A stretch of DNA of 64,000 nucleotides from Petrosia ficiformis (lineage: Eukaryota > Porifera > Demospongiae > Haplosclerida > Petrosiidae), in the NCBI GenBank assembly GCA_947044365.1, contig OX345645.1, positions 2,188,856 to 2,252,855 on the forward strand, written 5' to 3'. The notes beneath the pieces are model-generated. The model searched no databases. It had not been told where the DNA came from and was given only the letters and a program-made list of their open reading frames with translations. Made by a program: the position numbers and the translations under genes. Every line of letters begins with the position of its first letter. Within the stretch, counting starts at the first letter, position 1. Of the stretch, positions 53,601 through 64,000 are shown one piece after another.

Positions 53601-56364
53601 TGCTTGAAGGTTACATTGAAACTGGAACTAATAGCTGTCCTAAATATTCCTACAGTTCTACAAGAACCTTTAAAAAAGTAGGAAAGCATTTAGGCACGAG
53701 AAAGTCAGCCAAGATTACGGAATGATGATGTCACAAGCAATCATAGGGTCCATTTGATAAAACCGTAAAATTAAAAATTATGGAATTAATCTACCAGATG
53801 AATTGAGACGATGACATTCTTTGTGCTGTTATTGTGGACCATTAAAAGACTCATTATACCATCCCAAGTTAGTAGCAAGAAAAGATTTAGTGATACAATA
53901 ATAATTTACCTCAACGAGGAAAGTTGAGAGTATAAGAATACTCATAATATGAAGAACTTCAGCAGGATTAACTCCATGAGCGGCAGTATCTACAAGAAGG
54001 GACAAAACATAATTAAAAAATGACACAATAAGACCACAAGACTATTATGTCCAACATTGCCATCAAAATCTCATTATGTCGTTGATTTGGGTTCCCTTGT
54101 GGTTAGGGTTCAATCAGTATCAAAGTGATCTTAGTCTTTGATGGCAATCTTGGAGGTCACTCCTTAATTAAACTATAACTAAACTATAACTAAACTATAA
54201 CTAAACTATAACTAAACTAAAAGTTTGAGAAACCAGGCATACTATAACTGTAACTAAAAGTAGTCATTTTTGTCAAACTAAAACAACACTAATACAAACA
54301 TACAATCAAATGACAATTTATCAACAAGAAAAGGGGATCTTATTTCATCTTTAAATTTTCCAAAATGGTTTTGTTCAAATATTTGTTTTTTGTTTTCTTA
54401 TTAGTGAAACAAATGAACTGTATATTCAATCCTTAAAGACATGTTATTACCACACCTAGATACAACTTGATTGGCTTCTTGCTCAAGATATCTGAAATTA
54501 GGTGGTTGATCTTCAGTGTTTGGAAAAAAAAAGTCGAATATCAAATAAGACCCCATTTCGTATGATCTGTCACAATTACAAATTCTTACGTGGTCTACAG
54601 ACTTTGTTTCCACCTCGAAACACACAGTGACAAAATTCACTTCCATCTCCCACAGATAAATTCGTATTGTTATTAATTAAATTTGGTGATGGGGGACACA
54701 TACCACGGTTATCCACTTCATAATGACAAAATCTAGACTGCTCTATAACAAACAATCCACGACATTGTAAATTACCTGGAAAAAAAAACAAACACAGTCA
54801 TACTGCTAACTACTTTCAATAACATACCAAATATGAAATAACAGCAAGTCAACCTTTTTCATTTATAGAAGATTATGACATTATAACTATAATGCTAGAC
54901 TCAACATACTGTGCTACTAAGCAGGCCTTTATTCAGCAAATGGAGTAGGGCAAAAGGTGAAGAAGCTCTAGTAAGGGAGGACCCCCCAACCAGATGAATC
55001 CCTGCTAAGAAAACAATTGGTGACTCGTTTTGAAAGCTGGGCAAACTATTCAACTTTGGCACAAGAAGTACTCATTATCAAAGACTTCCATTATCTTTGA
55101 GTTGTATTATATTATTCTTGCTTGATTCATTACATGACACAATAGCCAACCTTAAGTTTGTACGCAAGTAGGATTTCCTAAAGTTACTTTTATTTAATAA
55201 GTTCATGACTCTCCAGTTGTACAATGATTACAATTTAGTGGTACAAGTCACATGACCAAACAATTTTGATTGGCTCTGCAGAAAATGATCACAAATCTAT
55301 CATAGTTTTCCATATTCCCTACCCTTACAATATGTCAGTCATGTGAGATTAATATATAATTATTGTGTTAAATTTGAGGGGAGAATGGATGCAAGTCTGA
55401 AAGTTACATAAGCAATGAATGAATAACAATGATCTATGTTGCCCAACTGCCATCACCACCTATAGCAAATAATAGGATTAACCCTTAGAGGACTGATGTC
55501 ACATATATGTGACATTTCACCCCTACGTGGTTGGGAGTGTGTTCCTAGCATTACGAAGCACTCCAAATGATTGCAATTGGTGTCAGGCACAAGCCCATGA
55601 AAATGGCTAAAAAAGTTGACAGTTTTTCAGCCGCCATTTGGCATAAATAACGAGTACGGGGTAGATTTTAAAGGGGGTGTCCCCCGTTGATGGGGGTTCA
55701 AAGGTGGCTGTGCTCCCTCGCCGCCCACGCAAATTCTGGTTTCAGTGACCCTGCCCACGCGCTCTGGTAGGTACCAGGCATTTCCCTTGCTGTAAAACCT
55801 GAAATCGTGGGTGTAGCTGGTGCCAACATGCAGTGGGGTCATTTTGTTTGCCCGAGTTCCAGTCAAGAGAGGGAGAGCACTACATCCACCCCCCCTAAAT
55901 GAAACCCTGATATGAGACTATATAAATGTAAACATAATTTCGCGACTTCTTATATCAAGAAACCTGTATTATACAAACTTACCAAATGCTCCCACATCCA
56001 ATAACAATTCAAAGAGAACAATTAATGCATCAAGTACCACAAGTGACAGGATAATTGCCTGAAATGGCAGACTATGGATAACAACCTGCATACGACCACG
56101 CCATCTAAATAAAATACCAACCTTGTCTAAAAACTACATGAATACATCTTACAATACTTACGTTAATTGGTCTTCAATGGAGGAAGTGAGTGAAGCAATG
56201 TCGTAGTTCTCGTCCACAGTCGAAGCGTCATCATCATCATCAGGGCTCACAATGTGATGTATACTCTGTTGTTTAGAGCGTGATATCTTAGATGACTCCT
56301 TATTCCCTTCCTCTGAAGGGTTCCTACCGGAGAAAGGAACAAAATCAGACTGCAGATCGTCCAT
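49585..56364 (-). CDS. HVCN1: Voltage-gated proton channel Hv1 with Cys-rich S1-S2 loop (10 exons)
   Basis: Exons (minus) 56364-56162, 56104-55983, 54775-54590, 54491-54456, 53989-53910, 51417-51311, 50868-50789, 50597-50464, 50422-50318, 49617-49585; 1086 nt, 361 aa. A stand-alone voltage-sensor domain that conducts protons. S1 (about 84-104) has LVVLDALIVL with Asp93 in the position of the human selectivity-filter Asp112. S2 is HIMSILILSTFLVE, S3 is KFEVFDGMVVVISWTLD, and S4 is LIIILRLWRVVRIVNG with Arg262, Arg265 and Arg268 as gating charges. The cytoplasmic coiled coil (about 275-335) follows, as in dimeric Hv1, then a tail ending EGIRFTEDAY. The N-terminus is acidic and Ser-rich. Odd: S1 and S2 are separated by about 80 extracellular residues with six cysteines (113, 125, 135, 157, 159, 168) and two N-glycosylation sequons. 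In human Hv1 this loop is short. The start is the first ATG (MDDLQ); an upstream in-frame GTG exists. Confidence 0.92.
50599..50690. repeat. (TG)n microsatellite abutting the acceptor of Hv1 exon 8
   Basis: About 90 bases of TG with a few CG and TT interruptions. On the minus strand the (CA)n runs directly into the CACACAG|GTGG acceptor. Confidence 0.9.
50958..51240. mobile_element. Decayed copy of the CpG-rich inverted-repeat family
   Basis: TGGCCTGTGGGTCCTGCAGG, CAATAGGGTTTAATG and GGGGTCTCGGTTAATTAATGG correspond to the intact copies at 58968 and 60945, but most CpGs have mutated to TpG or CpA. In an Hv1 intron. A shorter partial copy is at about 53515-53755. Confidence 0.6.
52637..52735. 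repeat. AATTATGAATC 11-bp tandem repeat
   Basis: About eight near-perfect units in an Hv1 intron, one unit altered (GAAATGATAATGAATC). Confidence 0.85.
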
Positions 56365-57213
56365 AAATAGTGGTTTGTAATTGTAAGGTATCAGCCACAC
56401 CCCTTAGCTGCAAATCGATCAGTCGGTAAGGAAACGGGTACCAGGACCGGATACCAAATTGGAGACTTTGTTCTGATTTTAACCCTACCTACATGAGACC
56501 CTCCTACAAAACCATATGTGATTAGTCTGACCCTCGCAAAAAGGCGGGCCACGCCAGACTACTATGTGATCTGAGTATGTTTCATCGGCCATCCAAGAAC
56601 CGTTTCCAGACCAGGTGACATTAATGGCGGAGAGCGCAAGCAAATGTTTACTTAATACTCGATTACTGACAGTAGTGCTTAAAATCATTATCTTATCATA
56701 ATTATTATTATCATCTGTATAAAGTATTGATTATGTGTATAGAAAAGTATTATGTATGTAATAGACAGTATGTGTAAATACATGTAAATGCTCACAGTGT
56801 CTAGTATAATAATGAAGACAATGAGCTGAACAGAATGACAAGTTGTTAAATACAACAGAGAAAAATACATTGTGAAATCGATATACAAAATGGAAAGATT
56901 GGATATATTATAATAATATTATATATAAAATTATATATATATATTTATATATATATGGCTTAGTACAGTCTCCATGCAAGGGTCTGGCAAGCCACCCTAG
57001 GCTTAGCAAATATATAATGAATGTAAGCGTGTCGAATATCAAATAACAACTTTATGAACCAGTAGAATTATAATCATAATATATATACATATAATTTTGT
57101 TGTGAATTGATTGGTCTCCAAACTAATGATAATTATAAATTATATGTATAATTTTTATGACAATGCCACAATATGCATAGAAGATAGCTAACTAATAGGA
57201 TAGCAACCCAAAT

Positions 57214-57267
<54 letters not shown>

Positions 57268-57525
57268 TTACACATACAGATCATTGCATTGAATACATAA
57301 ATCATGTTTTACTCAACAAACCTCCCTAAGTCTTGTAGTTCTATTCCCTGGTCTCTTTGTTCACTCATGATTTTTTTTTGGGGATTCAGGGCTGCTGACC
57401 TGAACTTATATATATATATACCAAGAATGTTATGGGCGTGGCTACGCAATGGCATAGGCGTGGCTAATTGTTGCTGCAGTAACGAATATACAGGGGCTAA
57501 TACTCGTTAGCTCTATGCTACAATC
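56365..57525. promoter_or_regulatory. Intergenic region between divergent Hv1 and FAM227 genes
   Basis: 1161 bases, the widest gene-free stretch between coding regions. Contains TA-rich microsatellites (56923-56960, 57213-57266) and an imperfect GC-richer inverted pair GTCTGACCCTCGC / CCACGCCAGAC near 56525-56562. Promoters of both genes must lie here. No consensus factor sites recognised. Confidence 0.45.
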
Positions 57526-60500
57526 ATGTTTGGTGAGGATTTCTTCTCTTCCCTAACACAATATGAGGAGGAAGAACGGCCCAAAAAACCAAATTCACCT
57601 CCACATAATCGGCACGAATGGTTACAAAATCACAAATTCAAAGAATGGCCAGAGACACCATCACATGACTTAGAATCAATAGGTCCTGCAGGTATCCTTG
57701 GAGAGCTTGAAGATATAAGACAAGATTTGATTGACAATGCACGTATGTTTGTAGCCATGGATGTATTTTCACTATTTACTGTATCATCCATAGATATAAT
57801 ATGTTTTCCGAAATTAACTTTTGTCTCTCTTGTTTGCTTGGCTATTTCATTTTTCAATAAATTATTTGTCTTAGTCATTCATAGTGAAGAATCTCTCCAT
57901 ATTTTAGGTTGGGATAATGCAATTCTTGACAATGTTGACTCACATTTGAAAACACTAGAAGATAAGTTATCAAAATTATCCCAAAGATTTTTATGTGAAG
58001 ATGAAAATGGTGCAGAGAGCTGTGATGAAACTTGTGGTATACGAATTATCAGAGAAAAAGGTGAGCAATAGAACTGTTAGCATAAGTTCATGCACATTAT
58101 GATTCATTATACCTTTTGGAGAAATAAATTATAATACATATATATATATAATGATAAAGGTCATTCACATTCACTTTTTCCTCAGAAAAATGTTCATAAC
58201 TTTAGTTTGGAAGGACCAACAATCTTTTCATATATATATACCATTTTATCTTTCCTATTCTTTTTTTGTGTATGTCAAATTGCAATCCATAGCTTCATTA
58301 TTGAGTTAAGTATAACCATGTATTAACCTTATGACGTATTACATATAAAGTCATCATGTCATAATTGTGAGGTCATTGTGAATGTGAACAGACTTTAGGT
58401 ACTAATTCATAGCATTTATAATCATAAATAACTGATCTTGCTCATAACCTACGCAAATTATTAGTAGTGTGTTCAACCACAGATAGAGCAAGAGATTTCT
58501 GTAATCCAGATATGCTTAAAGCAATGTGTAAACCACTCACAGCACATCGAAAGGTCTGGGACTCTATATTTCATTTATTATAAACTCAATATATTATTAT
58601 GTTGCGTTCCAGACTAGTGACAGCACTGACGAAAGTGGAAAAAGGGTAGAGGTAAAGTAGTGTATGTAATATCTGGCAATGATGAACACATTTCATCTGC
58701 ATTTTCTTTTATCTACAGCAAACTGTCTTTCCGGGCTTTCCTGGTGGCATTGCTCCTCCACTCCCTGGAAAAGTTGAACCATTACCAGTGCTTGACTTGG
58801 TCACTAAACTACAGAACTTCAATGTGAGTAATCAACACCTGGCTATAGCGTAGTCACTTATTAAGCATGTGGCTTGTTGGTCTAGGGGTATGATTCTCGC
58901 TTTGGGTGCGAGAGGTCCCGGGTTCAAATCCCGGACAAGCCCAGCTTTTTTTTTTTTTTTTTTTTTTTATGGCTTGTAGGGTTATCCCTATAATTGCTTT
59001 CCACGGGGTTTAATGTTATACATAATTATAATATTCTTGTGTCACTTGCGCGACTATGCGTTGTATACGTAGTTAAAAAAGTTGCGTCATTCCCGGGGGC
59101 TCGGTCAATTAATGGGCGTGGCGCGTAAAAGAACGCGCGTTTGAGCTACAGACCAGCCAGGAAGATTCAGAAAGGATGTAAAACTGCTAATAACTGTTGT
59201 ATATAGCAGAGAAACAGTATAGATATTATGCAAGAATCTTTAACAAGTAAGTATGATAAGTTGTTGAGTTTCAGACACGAGGAAGTCATCATTTAGAACC
59301 TTGAAGGAGTACCTCAGTCAGTTCATCAGACATCTGTGTATTTAGACTGCAATTAGGCTTACACTTACGTCTTCAGGCCCCAGGAGTACACCTGGCAGAA
59401 AGGTAGAGACACTAGTGCCATCAGCAATGCTTAATACATAGTCATCACAAAGCAAATCTAGGGATGTTTTTTTCTCTATATACACTTGTTTATAACTTTT
59501 ATAATTTTTTTTTTACAAGAGCTTCTTTCAAAAACATTGGAGAACAACTTTTTTATCAGAGGATTCATGCTCCCTAATGCAGGTAAGCATAAAGATCAAC
59601 CATAAAAGTAATAATTCTAACAATACTGATCTTCACGCAGTTTATTTTCTGGTGGTTATGGATGGAAAGATTTGAAGTAAAGTCGATAATATTTTATTAA
59701 AGTGTTATTATGTATTTACAGTCTAATAGTCACCAGCAAGCTATACTCTTCACGAAAATGGCAGAGAGTTTTGCAATGATATTACTGAACTGTGACAAGA
59801 AGAAGAAAGATGAATTATTTTTGGTAGGTGATAATGAATACTGTGTTACACCACAAAGGGTAAGGTGCAGGTAAATCAAGTAGAGTCTCATCAGCAAAAG
59901 CAAGTCTTCCTGGGAACCCTGAGAAACATGAATACATAGATATACAATACATGTACTCACATCCAAAATGAATAACAAAAAAGCAAAAAATTTTTAAAAA
60001 ATTAAAAAAAAACCAGTAAGGCAACAAGTTCTAGTATCCCTGGTTAGTGAACTGCAATACAATCTGTTACATTGGTAGTTTAGTTAGTTATCACTAAGTA
60101 TTACATTATATAAGGACACTCTATACAATGTTAATCATGAACAAATGTCACCTCCGAATATGTTCTTTACAAACAGGTTCTACTGTATATCAATAACTAT
60201 TATTCACAATTTATCATTCTAGCACTTTACACCATGTCTTTGTCAAGCTGTATACTGTGTCTTCTGCCAAGCATTCCCAAATTCTGTGAAACGGTTTCAT
60301 TCTTACAGCTTCTTACAATGGCTGTGTGACTGTATATATGAATGGACATTAGGTATTTACACTCCATATACCACAATGTATATATATGTAATGTAAGTCA
60401 TCCAATCACATATACATGAATACTAAGTGTCAGAAAAGTTTCGTTTTCTTCCGAGGGGTAATATTATAAATTATGCAGACATAAATACACACATAAGGAT

Positions 60501-62780
60501 TATGATGCTGTATTATTCTGTAAAGTGACTGTTAGATCTAGAAATTGCAAACAGCCTTCATTCAGTTATGCACAAACAAGGTTTGATCATGGTATCAATG
60601 ACCCATGCTGTTTCCCTCCCTTCCCCCAATGGTCTGTTGTAGGAGTACCAAGTCCAATTGGATGCTGGGATAAATGGCCAATGAATAGTCTTGATCCTAC
60701 CTATATGATTGATCAGCCAGTGACAATATCAACAAGAGATAAGGAATGTAAGCTTGTATATACATGTAATAACCCCATTATGGTATTGGGGGGTTTGGAT
60801 GTTACATAGTGAGTGATGTGTAATATATTCATTCTGGATGTTGGGGGTATTGATGTGGGTAGTTTAGCAAAGCTGTTTTCCTAAGGCATCAGGAAGCTTG
60901 ATTTTCAATTTATTGCTTTTACAATCTCTTAACAACGATTTTTATGGCCCGTAGGGCCATCCCTATAATTGCTTTCCACGGGGTTTAATGTATATATAAT
61001 ATAATTATATATATGTTTGTGTCACTTGCGCGACTATGCGTTGTATACGTAGTTAAGGAAGTTGCGTCATTCCAGGGGGCTCGGTCAATTAATGGGCGTG
61101 GCGCGTAAACGAACGCGCGATCAAGCACCAGCAGAAAGAAAGCTGTTGAGCTTACGTAGAAACTGGAACTAATAGCTAGCTATTCTGCCTGAAATATATT
61201 CCTAAAGTTCTACAAGGTCCTTTGAAAGGTCAGGAGAGTAGATAATCAAAATAATAACTATAATAAGCTGTTGTCTTTCATGCTTGATAAAGTCAGCCAT
61301 GATTACTGAATTCTGCACACCACAAAGCAGTCATATCTTCACTTAAATTTGTAAAGCAATCATAGGGATGTTTTTTTCTCTATATACACTTGTTTCACAT
61401 TGCAATTATTATTTCCAATAAACTTAAATTATTGTGATGCTGTATCATAATAAATTATTATTGTGATGTTCTTGGCTGATATTACACATATCTAATTATG
61501 TACTTTATAACAATGTTTTATAGTGGATCTCAAAACTTCTAAAATGGAAAAAGATCTCAGTGCACAGTTGCTGAAAATGGGAACACTTCAATTGAATAGA
61601 AGTATTTCTAGCAGGAAAAAAGTAGCAAGGCAAATTTCTGACGACGAGGTAACTAAAAATGACATACATATTACATAAGGAGAAGGTATATTTGTTTGTA
61701 GTCTCCATATATTGGACCAGGTCCCACATTTGAGTGTGTGCAATTCGGTATCACAGGTCGTAGTCCTCTACTTCAACATCACTTTTTGACTCATGGTCTA
61801 AGTGATGCTAGTCAACCTAAAGGTCCAATAATGAGTAGAACACAAATTAAGAAACTAGCGTATCCTTTGTACTTTATACATTTAGTGTAACAACAAAATA
61901 CTAACATTAATGTGTAAATAGACAAACAGATTGACAATAGATGAATAGATGGATGGATGGATGAATGGTACTTCCTTGAATGACACAGAATACACATCGT
62001 ACATTGTAATTTAAGTAGACAGTTTCAATTTGTTATCCTTGACTTATGGTCAAAGTCCTTCCTCTATGACTTATAATGAGTTACTACAAACAGCAACTGA
62101 TCTCTCTCAACAGAGATACCAAGCTTATGAGAGGTAAGTGAATACTCTCAGTGTTGCCACAAGCCCACAATATGACGTATTGTATATTGTGGAATGGAAA
62201 TAACCAAATTTACACTTGAACCTTATTCAGTACTACTTAATGGTTATGTCATTATTGTCACACGTGTGACCAAAATTTTACAGAGGAAAGTGAATTTTTG
62301 CAGCTTCTGATTCTCTCGTGCATAAAAAGGGACCTTGTTTGCAAAATAATTTTGATCAACTGCATAAGTTAAGTGTTTGATCAAAATTATTTTGTTGCCT
62401 TTTTGTAAACTTGGTCATTTATCATGACATATCAGTGCCATATGACACAGGATCATATCATGTCAGCACTGCTAATGTACACATACATGTAATCTGTGGT
62501 GTAATGTCCACATTGCTGTTGTGTTTAGGGAGATAACAGCTTATCAACAGGAGATTCACAAAGCTATAACCGAACATCATGCTACTGCCAGAGAAATGCA
62601 GAGGTAAGACAATAATCTTATTACTATTTATAAAATAGTACTATCTCTCTCCATAGACAGACACAAAAACTTTTACAGCAGCGTAATGAAGTTTCAATAC
62701 AAGCTGAAAAAATAATGGCTACTTGCACCCCCCAAACTACAACACGTACAGGATCTGATAACATTCCACTTCATAAATAG
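57526..62780 (+). CDS. FAM227: FAM227-family protein (14 exons)
   Basis: Exons 57526-57742, 57908-58060, 58483-58553, 58613-58651, 58719-58823, 59520-59582, 59722-59823, 60223-60352, 60643-60747, 61524-61648, 61702-61868, 62023-62133, 62529-62603, 62657-62780; 1587 nt, 528 aa, phases consistent. No signal peptide or membrane segment. The central part contains PCLCQAVYCVFCQAFPNS, FLQWLCDCIYEW and, later, FGITGRSPLLQHHF followed by SLTYGQSPSSMTYNEL, resembling the FAM227A/B domain (..F.isG.SPL....L). The C-terminus is a Gln/Glu-rich helix. FAM227 proteins are poorly characterised; their phylogenetic distribution and testis or multiciliated expression in vertebrates suggest a cilium role, which is inference here. 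The family name rests on remembered motif similarity, so moderate confidence; the gene structure itself is firm. Confidence 0.7.
58155..58400. mobile_element. CATTCACATTCA-family element in FAM227 intron 2
   Basis: Left end AAAGGTCATTCACATTCACT and right end ATTGTGAATGTGAACAGACT form an imperfect inverted pair. Interior contains the inverse of the TGATGACTTTATA block seen in the copy at 11725. Confidence 0.65.
58871..58942 (+). tRNA. tRNA-Pro (anticodon UGG)
   Basis: Complete 72-nt cloverleaf: acceptor GGCTTGT pairs with ACAAGCC; D arm TTGGTCTAGGGGTATGA; anticodon stem TCTCGC/GCGAGA around TTTGGGT, giving TGG; T arm GTCCCGGGTTCAAATCCCGG. Discriminator C. Followed within six bases by a run of more than 20 T, a strong RNA polymerase III terminator. 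It sits on the sense strand inside a FAM227 intron, so the two transcripts overlap. Confidence 0.96.
58968..59482. mobile_element. CpG-rich inverted-repeat element, copy 1
   Basis: Starts GTAGGGTTATCCCTATAATT near the tRNA-Pro terminator and ends with a GCAAATCTAGGGATGTTT inverse. The interior holds CTTGCGCGACTATGCGTTG, GCGTCATTC and GGGCGTGGCGCG, unusually CpG-rich for this AT-rich window. A near-identical copy lies at 60945-61395, and decayed copies at 50958-51240 and about 53515-53755. Confidence 0.7.
60945..61395. mobile_element. CpG-rich inverted-repeat element, copy 2
   Basis: Shares the ends (GGGCCATCCCTATAATTGCT and GCAATCATAGGGATG) and the CpG-rich interior with copy 1; both end before TTTTTTTCTCTATATACACT. 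Located in the following large FAM227 intron. Confidence 0.7.
62342..62394. repeat. 18-bp hairpin in FAM227 intron 12
   Basis: CAAAATAATTTTGATCAA and its exact reverse complement around a 17-base loop, with AAAGGGACC upstream. A longer relative of the same sequence type is at 63537-63725. Confidence 0.65.
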
Positions 62781-63118
62781 TATATGTATGTTATATCAGT
62801 CCCAAGTCAAATCGTAAGCTAAGGAAATTTTATTTCATGCAGTGTTGGTGATACTATCAATATTTTTATTCTCCACAAAACTTTCCATACATAAAAAAGT
62901 GTTTACTGATTCAACTACCTCAAGGCAGAATTTTATAACAATTACGAAAAGAAAAAAAATGTCTTTTATATTTAAAATATTTATGTAATTATTTAAAAAT
63001 ATTTATTTAATTGGAAAAAAAATAATGAAAAAATATTGTAATATCCTATCCTATATGTATGTTGAATTACTTTAGATAGATAGGTGGTCATAACTTCCAC
63101 CCATGGGGTGTTGTACCT
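62781..63118. other. Convergent spacer FAM227 / last minus-strand gene
   Basis: Holds both 3' UTRs. AT-rich with a GAAAAAAAATAATGAAAAAATA stretch near 63013-63035. No genes seen. Confidence 0.4.
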
Positions 63119-63275
63119 CTAAATGATAGTGACTGAGGCTGTTCCCATCATACCTTTGAGCTGCTTGGTCTGAGCAGTGATTATTAGAGTTGCTTTGTTC
63201 CTTGCTGCATTTGGCGAGACAGAGCGTGGTGTTATAGGAAAAGAAACAGTAGCTTTACCTCCAATAGGAACATTC
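63119..63275 (-). CDS. Last exon of a minus-strand gene cut by the window edge; possible transglutaminase C-terminal barrel
   Basis: Acceptor TTTTCTAG|GAATGTTCC and a stop at 63119-63121 give about 51 codons: VPIGGKATVSFPITPRS, then KATLIITAQTKQLKG and GTASVTII at the very end. The pattern of a beta strand after GG-K, a proline turn, a strand ending in LK.(x)G and a C-terminal V.I strand resembles the last beta-barrel domain of transglutaminases. This is based on a short alignment from memory and is tentative. Upstream exons must lie beyond 64000, as I see no convincing exon between 63276 and the right end. Confidence 0.4.
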
Positions 63276-63536
63276 CTAGAAAACATGAGACACAGGTAAT
63301 AAAGAAATAAACTACTGATCATATAAAGAGTCTCAACATTTAGGCACTACATACAGGTACAATATTAGGCCTGTTTACATTGGAGCATTTTAATCCAGTT
63401 AATGTTTATTTAAAGGACTGGCTAATCTACAAACTGAAATTAAACAACTTGTTGATTCCTTTCATAACAGACTGTGCCATCAGTGCGTATGAAAGCTAAT
63501 TTATGTGTTATATTATAATTTTCAAAAAGGGATCTA

Positions 63537-63725
63537 GTCCCACAAAATATTTTTGATCAAACACTTACCTTCAATTGCTAGCCATAAGAAGTCAATGAAA
63601 TTTGGTATCCAGGAAGAGTTATTATTAAACTTCTTGGAAACCAAATTTCATATCCTTTCTGTACAAAACGGTGGAATGCCGAGTGATTGAAGGTAAGTGT
63701 TTGACGAAAAATATTTTGCAAGACT
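63537..63725. mobile_element. Foldback element with about 40-bp arms
   Basis: Left arm 63537-63575 (CACAAAATATTTTTGATCAA then ACACTTACCTTCAA) is mirrored by 63683-63725 (TTGAAGGTAAGTGTTTGACG then AAAAATATTTTGCA). A second inner inverted pair (GGTATCCAGGAAG / CTTCTTGGAAACC) is nested inside. It lies in the intron of the truncated last gene. Confidence 0.7.
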
Positions 63726-64000
63726 AAGTCACATACATGTATTGTAAAAATCTAATGGCAATACTATTTTGTTTGTAATATTCTAAATAAGGAGACTACA
63801 ATTATGACATAAAAACATGATATATTGAGAAAAAAGTATCCCTTTGCAATGACTACATATCAACTGTAGTTGATGGCACTAGTGTCTCTACACGTAAGTA
63901 CACAGAAACTGAAGTACTCCTTCAAGTCAGAAACTCAACAACTTATTATATTTACTTGTTGATTCTTGCATTCTCTTTAATTCTCTATATTATTTCTCTG

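Noticed and set aside
57304..57510. 68-codon open frame upstream of FAM227
   Set aside because: Crosses the TA-rich promoter region and has no conserved features; likely chance.
60525..60642. Possible upstream extension of FAM227 exon 9
   Set aside because: The frame is open, but the acceptor at 60641-60642 gives the phase required by exon 8; using the extension would need a different acceptor with no better support.

Overview
The window is nuclear DNA from an animal. It is AT-rich and gene-dense, with short GT-AG introns (the smallest around 50-60 bases) and almost no intergenic space. Gene content (a laminin alpha-like chain, an Hv1 proton channel, an ODF3/CIMAP axonemal protein, KRTCAP2, DAP3) together with this compactness fits an early-branching metazoan. 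A demosponge of the Amphimedon type is my inference, not something the sequence proves. I assembled exons by hand from GT-AG junctions, reading frame and family similarity. The intron phases and total lengths of all multi-exon genes close on a whole number of codons.

Layout: KRTCAP2 (-) and ribosomal protein eL30 (+) share a 266-base divergent promoter carrying a perfect NRF-1 palindrome. Next come CKS (-) and APC11 (-) in tandem, with APC11 head-to-head with a 17-exon bubblegum-type acyl-CoA synthetase (+, to 17033). A DUF1761 membrane protein (-) is head-to-head with an unrecognised 455-aa basic protein (+). ODF3/CIMAP (-) is head-to-head with DAP3/mS29 (+). From 26107 to 49045 lies a 27-exon laminin alpha-like gene (about 1993 aa) with a laminin N-terminal-like domain, a reelin-like module, a heavily glycosylatable coiled coil and five LG domains, but no laminin EGF-like repeats. 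It converges on an Hv1-type voltage-gated proton channel (-, 49585-56364) that has an unusual cysteine-rich S1-S2 loop. A FAM227-family gene (+, 57526-62780) carries a tRNA-Pro(UGG) gene in an intron. A last exon on the minus strand (63119-63275) belongs to a gene running off the right edge, possibly a transglutaminase.

Functionally the genes fall into housekeeping (eL30, DAP3, KRTCAP2), cell-cycle (CKS and APC11, both acting on APC/C), lipid activation (ACSBG), matrix (laminin-like) and probable ciliary or sperm genes (ODF3, FAM227, Hv1, perhaps the basic protein). Four gene pairs are divergent with under 310 bases between start codons.

Most non-coding sequence is repeat: several families of short inverted-repeat elements (MITE-like, some with 8-base target duplications of hAT type), tRNA-derived relics, nested insertions, and large intronic tandem arrays. 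In three introns the tandem unit contains the upstream exon end plus its 5' splice site, so the donor has been copied about 10-20 times. That pattern, the EGF-less laminin and the Cys-rich proton channel loop are the most interesting observations.
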